Shown piece after piece: positions 48,589-58,934 of a stretch of DNA of 64,000 nt (positions are counted from its first letter, which is position 1; every line of letters starts with the position of its first letter). The stretch comes from Polytrichum commune (lineage: Eukaryota > Streptophyta > Polytrichopsida > Polytrichales > Polytrichaceae). Where the stretch lies: NCBI GenBank assembly GCA_950295325.1, contig OX485804.1, forward strand, positions 62,154,533-62,218,532, in the 5' to 3' direction. Below the pieces are notes generated by a model. That model made no database searches and was not told the DNA's origin. It saw only the letters and a list, made by a program, of their open reading frames with translations. Made by a program: the position numbers and the translations under genes.

Positions 48589-49950
48589 TGCGTAAATGCG
48601 TACTTTACATATATTTTTCTATAGCCTCATGTATATCTACTTCTTGCTTAATAGCAATATGTCTCTTGTACATACATTTTGTACATGCTTGTTTTAAATA
48701 TTACCCCTTTTGTGCACCCACGTATATAATTACAGTACTTGAACAGTGCACTCCCTAGGATAAAGCCGGAGTCCACCTAAAAAGTATAATAAACAATTTC
48801 CTACTAACCCCATCCCCACTTGAAACTGCATGGATGCAGGAAGCACAAATGCTTCATGGCCTAAATCCCAACACCTCACTTAAATTACTACACAAACTAC
48901 TTGTACATAATATAATCACACTAGACCAAATTACCATGCCTAATGGTACCACTCTAATGAACCTGGACGAATTCAAAATCTACCACTCCACTCCTTCTAA
49001 ACTTATCAAAAGCGCACTTAACATAGCTAATCAATTATTTTGCCACCCCCTTGTAATCAATGCCCCCTACCATGCCAACAACACCATCCACCAAGATCCC
49101 TAAAAAATAAATATATAATTAGACACCACAATATCCTACCACACCCACCAACCACCCCCGTACACCCCCCTAACCTCCCCATCCCCCCTCTACCCCCTCC
49201 TCCCAACAACATGCTTAAAGACCCCCGATAATTCCCCATACACAAAATAATCGATCATAAACAAAAACAATCCAATGACCATAACGGAATAAAAAGAACA
49301 GTCACGTCGTACTTATGTCAATGGACTACAACAAATAACAACACATATAATAAATGGCGAACTCAAAGGGACCTATACCCCTACTGTGAAGCCAACACAT
49401 GTAATCACAACACAGACCTACTTATCTATTATTACAAAGAAAGACAACACAAACATTTTTCAAACATAATTAATGCCTACTTCTCCATAGAACAACATAG
49501 AGAGACAAGATACGTCACACCAACCACAATAATTCCACTAGCACATATCTCTATTAATGAATGCAACCCAGAAAACGACATCGAAACAAACTCTCATACC
49601 ATCCAAATACAATTCGATGTCACTCACATATACGAAGACAATGGCCGACACCTCATTACCATCCCGAAAGCTAGACTAACATGGCTATGGAAACAATACC
49701 AATTGGCAAAAAACAACACACACGGTCTAGAACCATCTACCCAATCGTTCGAAACTGAAATTGTTTGGTTATACCAAAGGTACAAATACCGTATCCCAAA
49801 AAATGACCCACTCAAACAAGCCCAATATACAATACCAACCCAAATATTAGATCTTCTGATTACAACATTCAATATTAACCACTCATATTTTTCATCCCCA
49901 GTTACATGCCCCACACAATTCACCCAATTCTACCCACCATTCTCGCGAGA

Positions 49951-50109
49951 CTTGTACAGAGCATTCACTCAACCTTCCCAGTGAGAGTACATCTATGGAG
50001 TGCGGGTAAGCCAGTTTAGAGGAGCTTTCTGGGATTTGTGCTCTTTTATATAGTATATATTTTTTCTCCCGGGCAGCCCAAAGGTCTCTGAGTAGAGTCT
50101 TTTTACCAA
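49951..50109 (-). repeat. Terminal direct repeat (pLTR), left copy
   Basis: Begins cttgtacagagcattcactc and ends at tttttaccaa. It is identical to 56,493-56,651 except for T versus C near the end. A GA tract (50,115-50,136) follows immediately. Its outer edge abuts the LINE ORF2 codons for FSRD. Confidence 0.9.
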
Positions 50110-50549
50110 AAAATAGAGAGAGAGAGAGAGAGAGAGTCCCACTAACCTTCCCTTGGTGGTGTTTTAACTCCCTTTATATGTATGAGTGGGGTGCACTCAC
50201 CATATAGAGAGTGCACCACCAAACTCCTAATATACTGTCATAAGTCATCACAGTAAACTCTTCTCTACATATTACTCATTATTTGTGGTAAACAAAGTTT
50301 CTTTCATCATAATTGTTGAAGTAATTACAAGGTATAGGCCCATTTCCAGTTTTTGTTAGTTAAGTCAAATGGAAAGTGACTAGAATGTATACGAAAACCT
50401 TATATGGTTTTGTAAATAGTCACAACTGGATCCCATAACTTGCTGTTTCCATATGGGAAGGAAACAAGACCATTTTTCTAGTTCGAGATAGGCATCATCG
50501 GAGCCATCCAGTGAAGATAAAAAGTTGTGATCAAATATAGGACATAGCC

Positions 50550-52956
50550 TTAATGAGTCCTAGGACTGACTATACTTATAAGAATTGTAAAAACTGACCT
50601 CTCGAGATTGTGCACCACACTCATGAGGTCAAATTTGAGACTTGGAAATGAGCCCAATCGGAGGAACTTAATCAATCGGTTTTTTAATCTGTGTATCCGG
50701 AATCCATTTGCTGCAAACACTTGTAGCAAAAATTCCAGTTCGTTTTGGGCATCATATTCGTTGTTGGACAAGTATAAGATTGGAAAGGCCTGGGACTGTA
50801 CGATGTTGTACGATTGCGAGACGCTGCGATTGGATCGGAATTGGAGAAACTGGGAATATTTGAACGGCAAGGCTCTACGCTTATCGAACTTGTGTGTTCG
50901 GAATTTACCATCAACTTCATTTATGACTGAAATCTGCATATTCATGAAGTGGGCGTTAGTTCCTCGTTGTGGGAACAAGGTGGAGAATTTGTCGATTTCA
51001 CTTTTAATTTCCACTATGCCAAGAGGGTAGATCCAAAAGGGGTTGGAGGCAATCCTTTCGGAATTGGGATCCATAAACTGTAATATCTCCATTATTTAAA
51101 ATACAGAGGTCATCAATATACCGAAAGGAGAATCTGAATCTCTTCATGAGATCCTTCCTTCCAAGTGAGGCAAGTCGAGAGATAAAACTTGTTTCATAGT
51201 ATAAGAAGTACATATTGCACCAGAGAGGGCTACAAGAAAATCCCATAGGAATCCCAGAGATTTGTTGTCATACGCAATCGCCTAGCGTCACAAAGCAGTT
51301 AGAACTTAACCACTGGTTGAGACAGACTAATCTGTCCTCATAAATCTCAACCCATATTCCCCCATTAGGGGTATGGGAAGCCCATCTTGTAGAAGTAGCA
51401 GTCATCTTACCTTCATCAAACCGCATCCAAAGTCTCTGCTCAGACCTAGGATGGTCTATTCGCTTCTGCTGGTAAGCAAACGAAATCAATTTCGAGATGG
51501 CTGCCATCAAGTTGTCATTACCCTCAAGTGGGATAGCTTCATAGCAGTGTGCTATGTCGGCAACAAAGACATCATACACCTTTTCTGGCAAGTTTAGTGC
51601 CAGGTCGATTATAGAGTCAATCATCCATAAATTATTTGTCATAGTGCCCATCAAAGAGCTGTATGACAGAATTCGTTTAGCAAACCAACTCTTTAGTGCG
51701 GGGATGATCCCCATCAGGGCTGTGGTGACAAATTGCGCAATGGTAGAGAAGACCGAATTATGCGCATTTGTTAACTAGCGGTAAGTGTTCTTGTGTTGCT
51801 TAAACGTTCCCATTAAATATGGGAGTCTAGCATTCTGCATAGGTATTTCAGGTAAGAGGGAACAAATTTCCTCAAAAACCATTTCTGCCTTCTGTACAGG
51901 ATTAATCCACTTTTCATCATGCAGACAGGGTGTAAAATCTTTCCCTTGTAGCCGTAGTAAGGCTTGTGCTCGTATGTGGTTGACACAAATAAAGCTGGCA
52001 TTAGAAGAAGCTTTGTCCAGTCCAGCTATAAATAAAAACTGCTGGATCCATTGCAAATCATCCATTGCAGAATGGTTATTTTTGAAAGATGGTTTGGAGT
52101 GTTTGAATCCTCCTATATTCATTACTGCTTTATCTTTTAGAATCATCCAAATCCTATCTCTGATCCACAGAGATTGGTCAGATGGATCTATTTGCATGAT
52201 CGAGCATACTTGTGTCCAAGCATTCAGCACAGTCTCGACAACCTCGTGTAGGAGAGTTTGACGAAGCGGGATGTGGTTTAATCCGTTTTTGAAGTTCTCT
52301 CTCAAATCTTTATCCCTAATAATCATCGTATCCATGGTACGAACATGTACGTCTATGACTGAAGGGATTTGTATGTTCGGGGTGACTCCGGCTGTCTTAG
52401 GATCCAGGTACCTTGAAAATCTCCTAAGCGCATTACAAGGGCATGGAGTTTTAAAAGTATTCTCGTCAAAAATAAAGTCTCGGAAGACTTTTGCAGGCCC
52501 ATAGGCTATAGAACAAAATTGTTCATGGTATCGCCACCCAAAGGTAATGGCCTCAAGCTGTGGTATCAGATCATTATAACCTTGTCTGAGTAAAGCCTCC
52601 CTACATATGTGGCGGATATTTATCCATTCCATAGCCCTGTTGGGGTATAGTGAATGGACAAAACCTATCCTCTTAAGGTCAGACTCCTTAACCAACACGT
52701 TCCTTCCCAGTATATCTTGTTTAATCGATCTTGACACAGTAGGTGTATGGGTGAAATATGTACATACCAGAATCAGTCTGTTAAAACATCTTTTACTCCC
52801 AGCTAATGTTTCTGCCGAAAGTCGGAGAAGAAATGGTAGTCGTGTTCGACCCTCCGCTAGAGCCATCAGCTCCATGCTGGAGTTCATTATTCTGTGTGAG
52901 TATCTCCCTGTGAGACTCAGATCCATACGAAACATTGCGTCCACGTATGTTACCAT
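50550..52956 (-). pseudogene. Penelope/telomerase-type reverse transcriptase (element ORF2), broken
   Basis: One minus-strand frame runs from 52,956 to about 51,004 with stops at 51,775 (TAG) and 51,268 (TGA). A frame change follows and the protein continues to 50,550. In order it shows CPCNALRRF with a GLNHIPL motif, LPYLMGTFKQHK (finger region), FVADIAHCYEAIPL (motif A Asp), ISGIPMGFSCSPLWCNMYF (motif B), FRYIDDLCILNN (motif C DD), IYPLGIVEIKSE and ANFMN-like/KFDKRRALPF blocks. The IPMG-SP plus Y-x-DD pattern and the N-terminal CxC/N-H-P region match Penelope-like RTs. Both stops lie where a Trp is expected, consistent with TGG decay. ORF2 overlaps ORF1 by 164 bp in the +1 frame. No GIY-YIG domain follows. 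Confidence 0.7.
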
Positions 52957-54511
52957 TCAGTTGTTGATGAGCAACAGACGATCCGGTAGCTCCAAATCGT
53001 CTTTGATTGTTATGGTTGTACGCCCCTCTTCCCCTTCCCGGACCCTGGGTCGAAGGACGTTGGTGGGATGAGAAACCTCGGCCACGGCCGAAGTTATGGG
53101 TTCGTTTATTAGAGTTACTGCCAGATTCTTGGTTTAAATCCGGGAGAGCCCTTTTGAAAGAGAGATTCGTCCCACTGCTAATCCCCGCGTTTGAGCTAGG
53201 CCGGATCATCCTTTCAATTTTCCTGATGCCAGCCCCGTCGCCATGCTTCGCAAGCAATTTGCCTTTCGGATTCGTTGCAAACTCCAGAGCGCCTTCAATC
53301 ATAAGCGATCGAATATGCGCAAAGGTAACAAACGCCTTTACAGCATCCCTGGTAGCTGTCTCAAGCCAGCCGATCATTGCCGCATACTTAGAGCATAGAT
53401 GCCCTTTAGCCGGGAAGAATATGTCCAAGTTATGGATCATGCACCAAACTGCATGGTCGAACCATATCATCTTTCCCGTGCAAGCCTCCTTCGGGCCATT
53501 TAATGGACATCCACATCTTATAAATGGCCGATTGACATTCCACCAGTTTTGTCTATGCTTCTTATCCCTTTGTAGACCTAGGGGTAGGTCCTGTCTAGTT
53601 CGAACATGTACCCCCTCAGTAATACTACACTTCTTGGGGTCATAGGCCGAAATGGGGAAAGCGGCTGTAAGCTTGCATCCGTTCTTGAGCGGCTGTTCAT
53701 TGTTAACAGCATTAGAAATAGCGATCGCAACCTCTTGGTCCGAGAGGGAGGCCCAGCATTTCCACATCTCAACTGTGATGGGTGCCAGATGGTTTATGTT
53801 CGGATGCATCCACATCCGATTCTCTAAACCTCCCAATCGTAACTCAAGCTGTCGAGGAGGAAACCATGGCATAGAGGGTCCCAGTCCAGAGGCCTCCAGC
53901 TTATCAAGGTCAGCCGCAGCTTGGTTAGCCACTATCTTAGCACAGTATTGGATTATCGAATCCTTTTCGTCCTCCGGAATAGGTAATCGGGATAGGAGTG
54001 ATTTCGGACGTTGTGTTGCAACATCTTTAGTTGGAGTTCCCCCTATGACTAGGATCCTGCTTTTTCCTTGGCTGGACCCATTATCCATCAGGTTCTTGAC
54101 CTCCGGATTAGCGCTTAGCAGAGCATCATCAATCATTTTGGTTTGAACAACCATTCTTTCCGAATCTTGGTCATCAGTGGCCAAAATATTAGGCAGATCG
54201 TCAAACAATTATTGTAACTTCCGCATACCCTTTTCCTCCGAATGTAAACAGGAATCAAGCAACATTGTCCAATATCGAAGATCAAGAACTTCAAGTAGGG
54301 TCGGGGCATGGAGACCTTCATCGTTGGTATCCGCAAGCGCTTCAGTGTCAAGTCGTTGCACTGTATTATGAAAGTTGGCGCTAGCGATTGATGCCATCGT
54401 GGCCTGGATGCCGGGAGTTGGAGGAGCCAATGGTTCTTTGTGCCCTTTCTGCACCAGGTCATCGTGCCAACTTGGTGGCTGTACAAGGATACATATAAAC
54501 TTATTTGTCAA
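52793..54511 (-). pseudogene. Gag-like ORF1 of the Penelope-like element, RGG-rich, one stop
   Basis: A frame of about 570 codons from 54,511, interrupted once by TAA at 54,209-54,211 and otherwise open to 52,793. The middle has a Cys/His-rich stretch (RCGCPLNGPKEACTGK, then HAVWCMIHNL and HLCSKY) that could bind zinc. The C-terminus is Arg/Gly-rich (GRGRGFSSHQ, GPGRGRGAYNH, RRFGATG) like RNA-binding RGG boxes and Gag tails. It lies just upstream of and overlaps the RT frame, so it probably acts as the element's RNA-packaging protein. I know no named family for it. Confidence 0.6.
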
Positions 54512-56492
54512 TATGATCTTTGCAAACGAAGTTTTCGTAGATCATGGGTCAGGCTGCGATCAATCTCACGCAGTTATGACAGAAAGACTGCTGGTCAACC
54601 CGTTAGGATAATATCAAGATGCTCCAAATCCCTTTGAAGCAATGGGTATTTATGAAGAGAGCTGACTAATCTTGTCTTGATTAGAGTCACGTTACAATAG
54701 GTCATGTCACACTTATTGTAAAGTCTTGTTATGTATGGTTAGGTAAGGTCCCATATCTGACAACATACATCCTTGCTCACGCAAGGTCTAGATAATCTTA
54801 TGGTATTGTTGAGTACTTATCTTTGTCCAAAATTTCTCAGACGGGTAAAGATAAAGGGTAAATCCTGTAATTAGAGTCAAGCTTGTTATTTGAACATATT
54901 TTATGGCTTCTCAAATATAATGGCCATCATGGGTATACAACCCCAAGCGGTTGTGTCCATTTTATTGACTCGCCCTCCAGTCAGTCCTGGGGAGACCCAT
55001 TTTATTTATAGACTCTCCAATTTTATGTCCACGGCAACTCTACTCCACTTACCCAAGTTTCTGAATAACAGCACTTGACAACCCCATGTAGTTATTATGA
55101 GCGTACATACTATGTTGCCTTCCATCTCCGGTTAAAACCACCAATTCCTTTCAGCAGAATAGAAAGTTTTGGCAGGCACAATCCTTCTTAGTTTCTTTGG
55201 AACTATCTTGATGGCCTACTGCTCCGCATTGTTATGGGAACAAAAGAATTAGTTCATATGCACTTGTAGAAAGGTCTTTCTTCTGTAAAGACCCTATTTC
55301 CCGTGTCTCTTTTTGCCATAGTTCAAGATCTTATGCAATTATTCATCCTTTAGTAACAAGACTCAGTCAGGGATCTGTGCCTTTGAAAATGTTCTCACAC
55401 GAAGAACACACTTCAACAGATATCGTTCATACGGTAAGTACTCCACCAGTAGGCCAGAGTCTTCACCGAAATCCAGTAGATATTTATCTCTCTTATTTTA
55501 AACACCTCTCAACATCAGGGAAAGCATATTTATATCCCATATATATATACTTAGCACACTGGTCCAATGCTCACTACTTATTGAGTTCGCAAGAAACAAG
55601 AAAGTAGATTATATATCAGCAACAATCTAATTTCTTATTATCACTAACTTTATTGGTCGCTGGTACTCATCATAGAAAACGTAGTACCATCGCTATAGTT
55701 TTTTGACAACAGCACAAACAATACACTGCATTGCTTATTTAACACGTAGTAAATGCATATCAAGCATACTTCGCAGAAGCAGTATGAATTTTCACAGTAT
55801 CATAGTATCACCTGATTATCTTGCGTAGAAAACAATCTCAGGTGTTCATCAGTCTATAGAGTATTTAGAAATGTAATTATCAAGAACGATAATCTCATCA
55901 CCAATTTTCTGGGTCTCATAGAGAAACTTCTTAAAAGACTTGCAATGAGTGGACAGTTTCTTCGGAAGGTGCACAACACTTGTAGAAGAGGTCCTCACCT
56001 GTGCCCATGCTCCCCAATATTACCAAGAAATAAATTAGTAGAGCGTACAACTGGTGTAGGCGGACCATCTTACTTGTTATCGATGTCAACAAGGCAATGC
56101 TATTTCCATAGAAATAAGTATAATATCAAACACTCTTCATAATTGCATAGAAAGAAAAGTTATCATGCAATTCCCAAATCAAGAAATGATTGTAAATGAA
56201 AAACTGATGAATCATGTTAAGCAACTTTAGTAATCCGGTGTGATCTCAGTAGGCTTAACCACTCCGGATCTACACCTTGAATTCGTCTTGTTGCGAACTC
56301 TTCTTGTTCATCTCGGTGTTGCTTAAAGGAATCAGGAGCTCTGTGAATTGTAATTCCTATCTAGGAACCCTTCGCAGTTGATTCCAGATTTTTTCACACT
56401 GTGATATCAGCCTTGAAGGGCTTTAGTACCGCTACTTTGCTGCAGTAATCTCAATCCTACCCTCTCTGCCGTTTCGGCATCACTCCAGTCGG
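54512..56492 (-). other. Leader region of the Penelope-like element, no gene seen
   Basis: About 2 kb between ORF1 and the upstream terminal repeat without a convincing frame or endonuclease motif. It may be the 5' untranslated region or an old insertion within it. Confidence 0.4.
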
Positions 56493-56647
56493 CTTGTACA
56501 GAGCATTCACTCAACCTTCCCAGTGAGAGTACATCTATGGAGTGCGGGTAAGCCAGTTTAGAGGAGCTTTCTGGGATTTGTGCTCTTTTATATAGTATAT
56601 ATTTTTTCTCCCGGGCAGCCCAAAGGTCTCTGAGTAGAGCCTTTTTA

Positions 56648-56651
<4 letters not shown>
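56493..56651 (-). repeat. Terminal direct repeat (pLTR), right copy
   Basis: Upstream copy relative to the element's minus-strand ORFs, followed at 56,651-56,684 by a pure GA tract. On both copies the GA tract is followed within about 20 bp by similar words ('gtccca..aacc'), so the microsatellite may lie inside a longer repeat. Confidence 0.9.
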
Positions 56652-56684
<33 letters not shown>

Positions 56685-56687
<3 letters not shown>

Positions 56688-57685
56688 CTGAATGTCCCAT
56701 GAACCACCCTACTTTAGATCTATGAGGAAGGAGACCCCCTTGTCATGCAAAGTGCTCATCCCCCATATCATTTGTCCCAAATAAGAGGAGTGAAAAGGAG
56801 TTACAAATAGTTAGCTACATTGCCATTAATTCGTTCTAATCCACTTGGCTTCTTAATAGTCTAATTCATACTACTAACACGTTATAGGGTGCGTTGATGC
56901 ATTAAGTAAGTCAAAGTTTAAGAAGCATTAATCATATGCTTGTACTAAACCTCACGATGATTACGTCATTGATATGTTTTACACATTTTGGGATTATAAT
57001 ATTACATATAGAGTACTATGTGTGTAGTTGATCTTATAGTTGTGGTGCCGCTACCACTTGGATGTGGTCCCTATTCTTGATTGGGTGCCTATATTTGAGT
57101 TGTATATAGCAAGGCTTTATACTTAAGGTTGGAGGTAAAAACGTAACATGTTACGTTGAGATTGGACTAAATTCTCAAAATATAAACACCATTCCAAGTC
57201 CAATGTTTAATACACTTGAGAGGGGCTATGCAATCACTTAAAAAAGAAAGAAAATCTTCACTTTTGAGCTATTATAATTCTTGCATCTCGACTTCAATTT
57301 GAAACAAAATATAAAACTTTCATGATTGGTAATTGCTAACTACATTGATATGTGCAATTGGGTTGCCTCTTTACTCATGCAAATTACCTCGGGTCGAAAT
57401 CAAATTACAAAACTCATAACTATGTTTATTCATATGCATAGCAACCACAATAAAAACAAAATTCACAACTTTTTTTTTAAGATAATAAACATTCAAAATA
57501 GTGTGGAACATCGATAAATTAGAAAGGGACAACCTAATTACACGTATTGGTGTAGATGAGGCAATTTATGAAGTTAATCCAATGGTGAAATTTGTATGTG
57601 GAGCTGGGACATTATAGGTGTAAGTCGTATGTAACTTAGTACTTACTCCACAAGCCTGTCCACCACGTTGCTATTGAGTGCATCA
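56685..57685. other. Intergenic, no gene seen
   Basis: AT-rich. The stretch 57,285-57,440 read on the minus strand resembles family A ('gagttttgtaatttgatt', 'ggtaattgctaac' context), possibly an inverted fragment. Confidence 0.35.
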
Positions 57686-58343
57686 AATATTGTATTTAGT
57701 TTCATATGATATTTTATGTCACTATGGTAACTTTTCTAATGAAACTTCTTATGAATAAGTTTACAAATACTGTCATCTCAACTTACTTTGAGTTCATTGA
57801 CTTTGGGTATATTCTACATCCTAACATTCATGTAATGAAATAGTGTCGAGAATGATTGAAGTTGGATGAAAAGTCACTTTAGTAAGTGACAAATATTACA
57901 ACATTGTAAATCTATAAAGCCCGAAGTTTTTGACAAGGGATGTAAAGATAGATAGAAACTCCAACCCCTTTCAAGCAAGGGGCCGGCGTGAATAAAGTGT
58001 CCGTTCGTAATGCCAATGACCCGATGCCCACTGGACAAGGGGACATTGGGACAAATACTACTCTCCCCTTTCGAGGATGGACACTATACAAGTTCCTAGC
58101 TAGCCACAAGTGCCTTGAAGATACCGGACATGGTATCCCCCCAAAGGGCTTTGAGGTACCCATACAACAAGGTCCAAGGACCCCCCACCATAGTTGGGTG
58201 GACTAAGGTGGTGAGCACCACGCCGGCACGGGGAATAGAACCCACAACCTCCTCATTGGGGGCCCAAGGGATGTAAAATAATGTTAGGTTTACATTTAGT
58301 GTCGGTGACACAACATGAGCGGTTTACAATTAGAATTGAGCAA
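57686..58343 (+). repeat. Duplicated flank, copy 1 (interrupted)
   Basis: Aligns with 61,585-61,905. Shared order is 'attgtatttagt', 'tattttatgtcact', 'cttcttatgaataagtttacaa', 'ttagtaagtgacaa', 'caac.ctgtaaatctata', then after the insertion 'gtttacatttagtgt' and 'gcggttt.caatta'. An insertion of 318 bp at 57,947-58,264 interrupts this copy. The other copy lies in the 3' flank of the plastid protein gene, so this one may be the remains of a tandem duplicate's 3' flank. Confidence 0.75.
57947..58264 (-). mobile_element. SINE-like insertion with 13-bp target duplication
   Basis: Flanked by perfect copies of CAAGGGATGTAAA (57,934-57,946 and 58,265-58,277). The uninterrupted site is visible in the paralogous sequence at 61,850. 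On the minus strand the unit starts gggcccccaatgaggaggtt and soon reads GGTTCTATTCC, close to a pol III box B. That and the duplication length suit a tRNA-derived SINE inserted by LINE machinery. No coding capacity and no clear A-tail; the 3' end has a short (TATC) run. Confidence 0.7.
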
Positions 58344-58934
58344 GACAAAATAGAATTGGTGACACTACATACAAATATTTAGTGTAGTAATTGGAGGCGA
58401 TGTTGGGGATGCTTTGAGAACCGTGACTCGCACGCCCTTCGGACGCCGCCCGATGGGGGCTACATGCTCCTCCAATCTTCTCGCTGCTTGGTGGATATGG
58501 TTCATGAATGTGTGTCCACCTGCCAACCTCAGAATAATCTTCCTGTGAGGATGCCAGCATTTTACCACAAATTCTCACTGCTTCATTTCAGTTTTGCACA
58601 ATCTCTGATAAGTTAGTGGGCTTTTCCACTTCTAACTTGTCAGAGAAATTGCTGCAGTTTTCTTTCGACAATAATGTGGAAGATCATCAACCCCCTCGGG
58701 TGAAGTTTGCAGCACAATAGTTGTTGCAATTGGTGTTGCATTCGAAGGCGCGTTCACTAATTTGAGTTTCGGTTGTAGTGGTGTTAGGTTGGTGAGCGTG
58801 TGTCGTTCAGCATGTGATTGGGGGCAATGGCGAAGAGGCTACCTCGTGCTTCAGGCATGCAAAAGTGAGGGGAGTTGTTTTTGTTGTTGATCGAGAGTTA
58901 GGGTGAGGGCAAGGGGGAGAGGTAGAGGGAGAAA
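58344..58934. other. Upstream region of the plastid protein gene
   Basis: No separate gene. It probably contains the promoter and 5' untranslated region of the following gene. No TATA box is clear. Confidence 0.35.

Larger units (their letters stand above)
47280..48744. mobile_element. 1,465-bp insertion in LINE ORF2 with 8-bp flanking repeats
   Basis: The 8-mer AGTGCACT flanks the insert at 47,272-47,279 and 48,745-48,752. G-poor LINE coding sequence runs up to the left copy and resumes after the right one, while the insert itself is not G-poor. Without the nested CACTA element the insert is about 466 bp and AT-rich, with no coding. An 8-bp duplication is typical of hAT elements, but the ends lack the usual hAT terminal repeats and the 8-mer is palindromic, so the class is open. 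Confidence 0.55.
43429..49984 (+). pseudogene. LINE ORF2: 2A leader, APE endonuclease, reverse transcriptase, long C-terminus
   Basis: After the 2A motif and a frameshift in an A run (about 43,565), about 190 codons of unknown function lead to an APE-type endonuclease (about 44,149-44,745). It shows ITWN, HIQETKL, GRGGLL and LCGDFNRD. A linker follows, then the RT: NNNKAPDPDKIPNSI (about 45,835), IYIDFKNAFGSIDH (about 46,190), GTIQGDILSPYLF (about 46,375) and AAYADDLAAI (about 46,500). The last is the catalytic Y-x-D-D equivalent. The C-terminal part resumes after an inserted element at about 48,753 and is open from about 49,250 to 49,950, ending FSSPVTCP and FYPPFSRD at the junction with the Penelope-like element. 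At least six frameshifts and stops at 46,368 and 46,439 make it inactive. The long C-terminus may suit a Dualen/RandI-like clade, but I cannot show a second endonuclease. Confidence 0.75.
49951..56651 (-). mobile_element. Penelope-like retroelement with terminal direct repeats
   Basis: A unit of about 6.5 kb is bounded by two 159-bp direct repeats (49,951-50,109 and 56,493-56,651) that differ at one position. On the minus strand the order is repeat, leader of about 2 kb, gag-like ORF1, RT ORF2, 3' untranslated stretch of about 440 bp, repeat. Direct repeats of this kind (pLTRs) plus an RT without RNase H or integrase are typical of Penelope-like elements. I find neither a C-terminal nor an N-terminal GIY-YIG endonuclease. 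The near-identity of the repeats implies recent insertion or repeat homogenisation, though the ORFs already carry stops. A DIRS-type element is less likely because no tyrosine recombinase or RNase H is seen. Confidence 0.7.

Noticed and set aside
49951-56651. DIRS or LTR retrotransposon as the class of the minus-strand element
   Set aside because: No protease, RNase H, integrase or tyrosine recombinase motifs, the repeats lack TG...CA ends, and the RT motifs fit Penelope-like enzymes better.
58096-58311. Frames of 60-80 codons within the 318-bp insertion
   Set aside because: They lie in a SINE-like unit with a pol III-type motif and target duplications, so they are not genes.
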